Origin: Channa striata
Taxonomy: Eukaryota; Chordata; Actinopteri; Anabantiformes; Channidae
Reading direction: 5' to 3'
Length of the DNA: 64,000 nt
Assembly: GCA_033026295.1 (NCBI GenBank)
Contig: CM065174.1
Location: 2,903,001 to 2,967,000 of the forward strand
The translations under genes and the position numbers were made by a program. Shown here piece after piece: positions 61,501 to 64,000 of the stretch; within the stretch, counting starts at the first letter, position 1, and every line of letters starts with the position of its first letter. The notes under the pieces are model-generated. The model had not been told where the DNA came from and searched no databases. It saw only the letters and a list, made by a program, of their open reading frames with translations.

Positions 61501-63956
61501 AAAACATGGAGAAGACGAGCAAACGTAATCAAACACTCGTCATTGCTTTCTTAATCTTTGTTGAACACAGCTAGTGATGCCTGCTCGCCGCTTCCTGGCC
61601 TTGCTGACCCACCTCAGGGTGGGATTACACCAGCATATGCTTTTTAGTTGTCAGCACGACCAAGTTGTGCTTTTCAAAATGACATTTGTCTTGTTGGCTT
61701 GTACGGTCACTACCACAGCCAGGCACATGCAGCACTAAACCTTTTCCCTCATTGCTTCCTTTTGTCTAAATCCAAATAAACCCTAAAGCCCAACATTCAC
61801 TTTTTAATTTCACACTAGTGGCATTGCTTACTTGTCATTGTCAGGCTTTGTTTCTGCCAAGGCTATTTTTAATAGGCTAGCAGCACCAAAGAGAAACTTT
61901 TTTGGATCAGTCTCACTCATTTGCTCTGTAGATTACATGTGAAGTCTGCAGGGATGAATCTGTGGTTGTTGAAAAATCTGTAGTTATTTTTAACTGCAGC
62001 TTAAAACACAGATTTGAGTTTTGTGATGTTGTATCATTCTAATAATATCACAATGTATGTACTTGTAACTGTATAAAAGGTATATACATACCTTACGTAT
62101 GGTTTTGTCATTCAGTTTAAAATATCTTTCTGTTCTGAGAATCTCCTTCCTGTGTGTTAGTAATTATGAGCATATGAGACCAACACAAAAGAAACTATGG
62201 CTCCAGGAATAATCACGTGTCACTTGTCTTTCTCCTAAACTGAACTCGAGAGTTAACACGCGTCTGTCTGTTTCCAGGTGACTCAGGGAACTGGTATTCC
62301 AGTGAGGATGAAGATGGTGGTGGTAGTGTCACCTCCATCTTGAAGACACTCCGTCAGCAGACCCAAGCTCCTCAAAAGTCTGAAGGCCCCCCGAGTGACC
62401 CTCGCCTCCAGAAAGCCTCTTCTGCCAACCCACTGGCTCGTCCTGCAGACCCCCGCTTGGTTCGGGACCCACGTCTGGCACGTTCTGCAGAGTCGTCCCA
62501 AATGTCCGACTCCACCCACTCCATGGCTTCATCTTCCTCTGGACCACCTGCAGACCCCAGGCTAGCACGGCTAGCTGCTGCTACCTCAGCAGGGTCCACC
62601 TCCCACTCACCTCCTGCCCCTAAACCAGAACCTCCTCTTGTCTACAAGCCCCCACCGCTTACAGCTCCAGCAGCAGATGAGGAGGAGACAGAGCGTGTTC
62701 TACGGGACAAACCCGTCCCCATTCCTCTGGACCCGCTTATGGGGATGGCTCTGAGAGACCCGCGCTCCCAACTGCAGCAGTTCAGCCACATTAAAAAGGA
62801 TATTATACTTCACATGCCGGCCTTCGCCAAAACTATTACCTGGTCTCCTGAAGATCTCCTCCCACTCCCCATCCCCAAACAGGATCTCCTTCCGCTCCCA
62901 CCAGGCATTCCTCCCGTGTCCTCCCTTGACTCACGTGTGTCTCGTGGCCAGCAGCAGCTCCACGCGTCGATCCCTCACTCGCAGCCTCCGCCTGCACAGC
63001 CTCCTCCCACTGTTGACCCCCCTGCTCCCTCTTCCTCCACCTCCTCCCTCCCAGACTTTGAGCTTCTGTCTCGTATCTTAAAGACCGTCAACTCCAGTCC
63101 GTCCCAAACCCACTCCCCGCCTCTTTTACCTACCCCTGCTGCCCCTCTGTCAGTGATTGGTTCACCCCCCTCGGTGCCCCCTGCACCTGCAGAAAAACCC
63201 GTTGACCCCCGTATGGCTCGGAAAGCGCCCACCGACCCCCGTCTCCAGCCACAGAAGTCTGCACTGAAGCAGCCGTCGGATTCAGCGCCTCCACCTGTTC
63301 CTTCCACAACTCCAGCAGCAACATCCAGCTCGCCTCCCCCGACCATTGCCCCGTATGACCCAAGGCTGCTCTCCTCGGGCAGTGCAGGGCGTGGTGTGGG
63401 GACTGGGGCACCAGGGGGAGCTAGTGTGCTGAGCAGCATCAGTCTTTATGACCCTCGGACTAACAAACCAGGCAGCCCTGGAACGAGCAGTGGTTCTAAC
63501 AATTCTCCCATTTCATCCAGCACAGAGTCCAAACCCAGTGACCCTACGGCAACAAAGCCCAAGTCCAAGGAGCCCCTATTTGTTCGGAAGTCAGCGTTGG
63601 ACCAACCAGAGCCTGAGAAAAGTATCGAACAAGGAACCGATCGATACAACAGCTACAATAGGCCTCGGCCCAAACCTGCACCCTCACCTAACTCCATAAC
63701 CCAAGGAGGGCCTGGTGCAGCTGCTGCTGTAGGTCAGAGTGCTGCAGGAGACCAGGGGCCTGCCGGGGTCCACAACCTGCCAGTGTCCTCCTTGTTTGGT
63801 GTGGTTAAACAGGCAGCCAAGCCTGGTGGGACAAGTAGCCCCTTTGGTGGAAACAGCCCTGCACAACCTGACCAGACAACGGCTGAGCAGGACAATGCCT
63901 CACTGAAGGACGTTTTTAAAGGCTTTGACCCCACGGCCTCACCTTTCTGCCAGTGA
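50735..63956 (+). CDS. zc3h4: Zinc finger CCCH domain-containing protein 4, 14 coding exons
   Basis: Family knowledge: ZC3H4 with WDR82 forms the Restrictor complex, which terminates extragenic and unproductive RNA polymerase II transcription. Coding exons: 50735-50811, 55406-55712, 55823-55927, 56051-56255, 56604-56755, 57159-57255, 57435-57571, 57672-57785, 58303-58414, 58629-58738, 58845-59314, 60618-60940, 61030-61278, 62278-63956 (TGA). Phases join throughout: 1378 residues (human about 1300). In order: acidic EDGELEEGELEDD, basic Lys/Arg block, YDDFTKELNQYRKAKE, two Gly/Arg-rich segments, three CCCH fingers (residues 388-406, 417-435, 440-459), KEVEELKKQGINPLPKPPPG, GNWYSSDEDEGG-like GNWYSSEDEDGG, repeated DPRL motifs, and the end LKDVFKGFDPTASPFCQ. 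A U12-type AT-AC intron separates fingers 2 and 3. The exon 1 donor (gtcgag) is weak, so the first exon is the least certain. Confidence 0.97.
50812..55405 (+). other. zc3h4 intron 1
   Basis: The first 800 bp is CpG-containing and rich in aacgtta/cgttaac words. A C16 run is at about 51890-51905 and a (GT)n run at 52527-52558. No gene or splice-linked ORF seen. Confidence 0.6.
58415..58628 (+). other. U12-type (minor spliceosome) AT-AC intron of zc3h4
   Basis: The donor reads ATATCCTTTA, the AT-AC U12 consensus, directly after CAT G. The intron ends catgctAC before GTGAATTC. A branch-site-like TTGCTTGAC lies 12 nt upstream of the terminal AC, one mismatch to the U12 branch consensus. Only this junction restores MHG-EFPCKLFHTTGNC, the family sequence. 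The intron is 214 nt. Confidence 0.93.
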
Positions 63957-64000
63957 ACGCCCTCCTGACACTGGAGCCCTAACATGTGGTCAGGCTAGTT
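63957..64000 (+). other. Start of zc3h4 3' UTR (cut by window end)
   Basis: Sequence after the TGA; no poly(A) signal within the window. Confidence 0.8.

Noticed and set aside
1..64000. CRISPR arrays, prokaryotic operons, tRNA or rRNA genes
   Set aside because: I saw none; the tandem repeats present are microsatellites and one coding minisatellite, and every confident gene is a spliced vertebrate gene.

Overview
This is a vertebrate nuclear genomic window, most likely from a ray-finned (teleost) fish. The genes are split by spliceosomal introns. (CA)n/(GT)n arrays are very abundant, and there are teleost-style dispersed repeats: hAT-type MITE, RTE-like LINE 3' end, a CA-bracketed 'ccctaacc' family and a SINE/MITE-like element. 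The genes match vertebrate families without interruption at the exon level.

Four protein-coding genes were rebuilt exon by exon, with splice sites and phases checked: ccdc9 (minus, about 0.1-12 kb), bbc3/PUMA (plus, 22.6-about 32 kb), sae1 (minus, 35.5-49.2 kb) and zc3h4 (plus, 50.7-64 kb; the 3' UTR runs off the window). This is the same order and relative orientation, as a mirror image, as recalled for the human 19q13.32 block ZC3H4-SAE1-BBC3-CCDC9, so it is an ancient conserved synteny block.

Layout: 0-12 kb holds ccdc9, whose fourth coding exon carries a 21-bp minisatellite whose indels break the frame. 12.25-12.8 kb holds a possible tiny three-exon transcript head to head with ccdc9. 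13-22.5 kb is intergenic, with retroelement remnants, microsatellites and a perfect 22-bp-stem hairpin. 22.6-24.3 kb is the GC-rich bbc3 5' region with internal duplications. A textbook 20-bp p53 response element lies in the bbc3 intron at 24.93 kb. 32-35.5 kb is intergenic. 35.7-49.2 kb is sae1, with an RTE-like fragment and a complete hAT MITE in its introns. 49.2-50.7 kb is the divergent sae1/zc3h4 promoter interval. 50.7-64 kb is zc3h4, which contains a U12-type AT-AC intron.

The genes are not an operon. Two act in RNA biology (ccdc9, exon-junction-complex associated; zc3h4, transcription restriction), one in SUMO activation (sae1) and one in p53-dependent apoptosis (bbc3). I found no prokaryote-like system, CRISPR array, rRNA or tRNA gene. 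The least expected signals are the frame-breaking but multi-frame-open minisatellite in ccdc9, the p53 element in bbc3, the AT-AC intron, two GC-AG introns, the unexplained hairpin and the candidate micro-gene.
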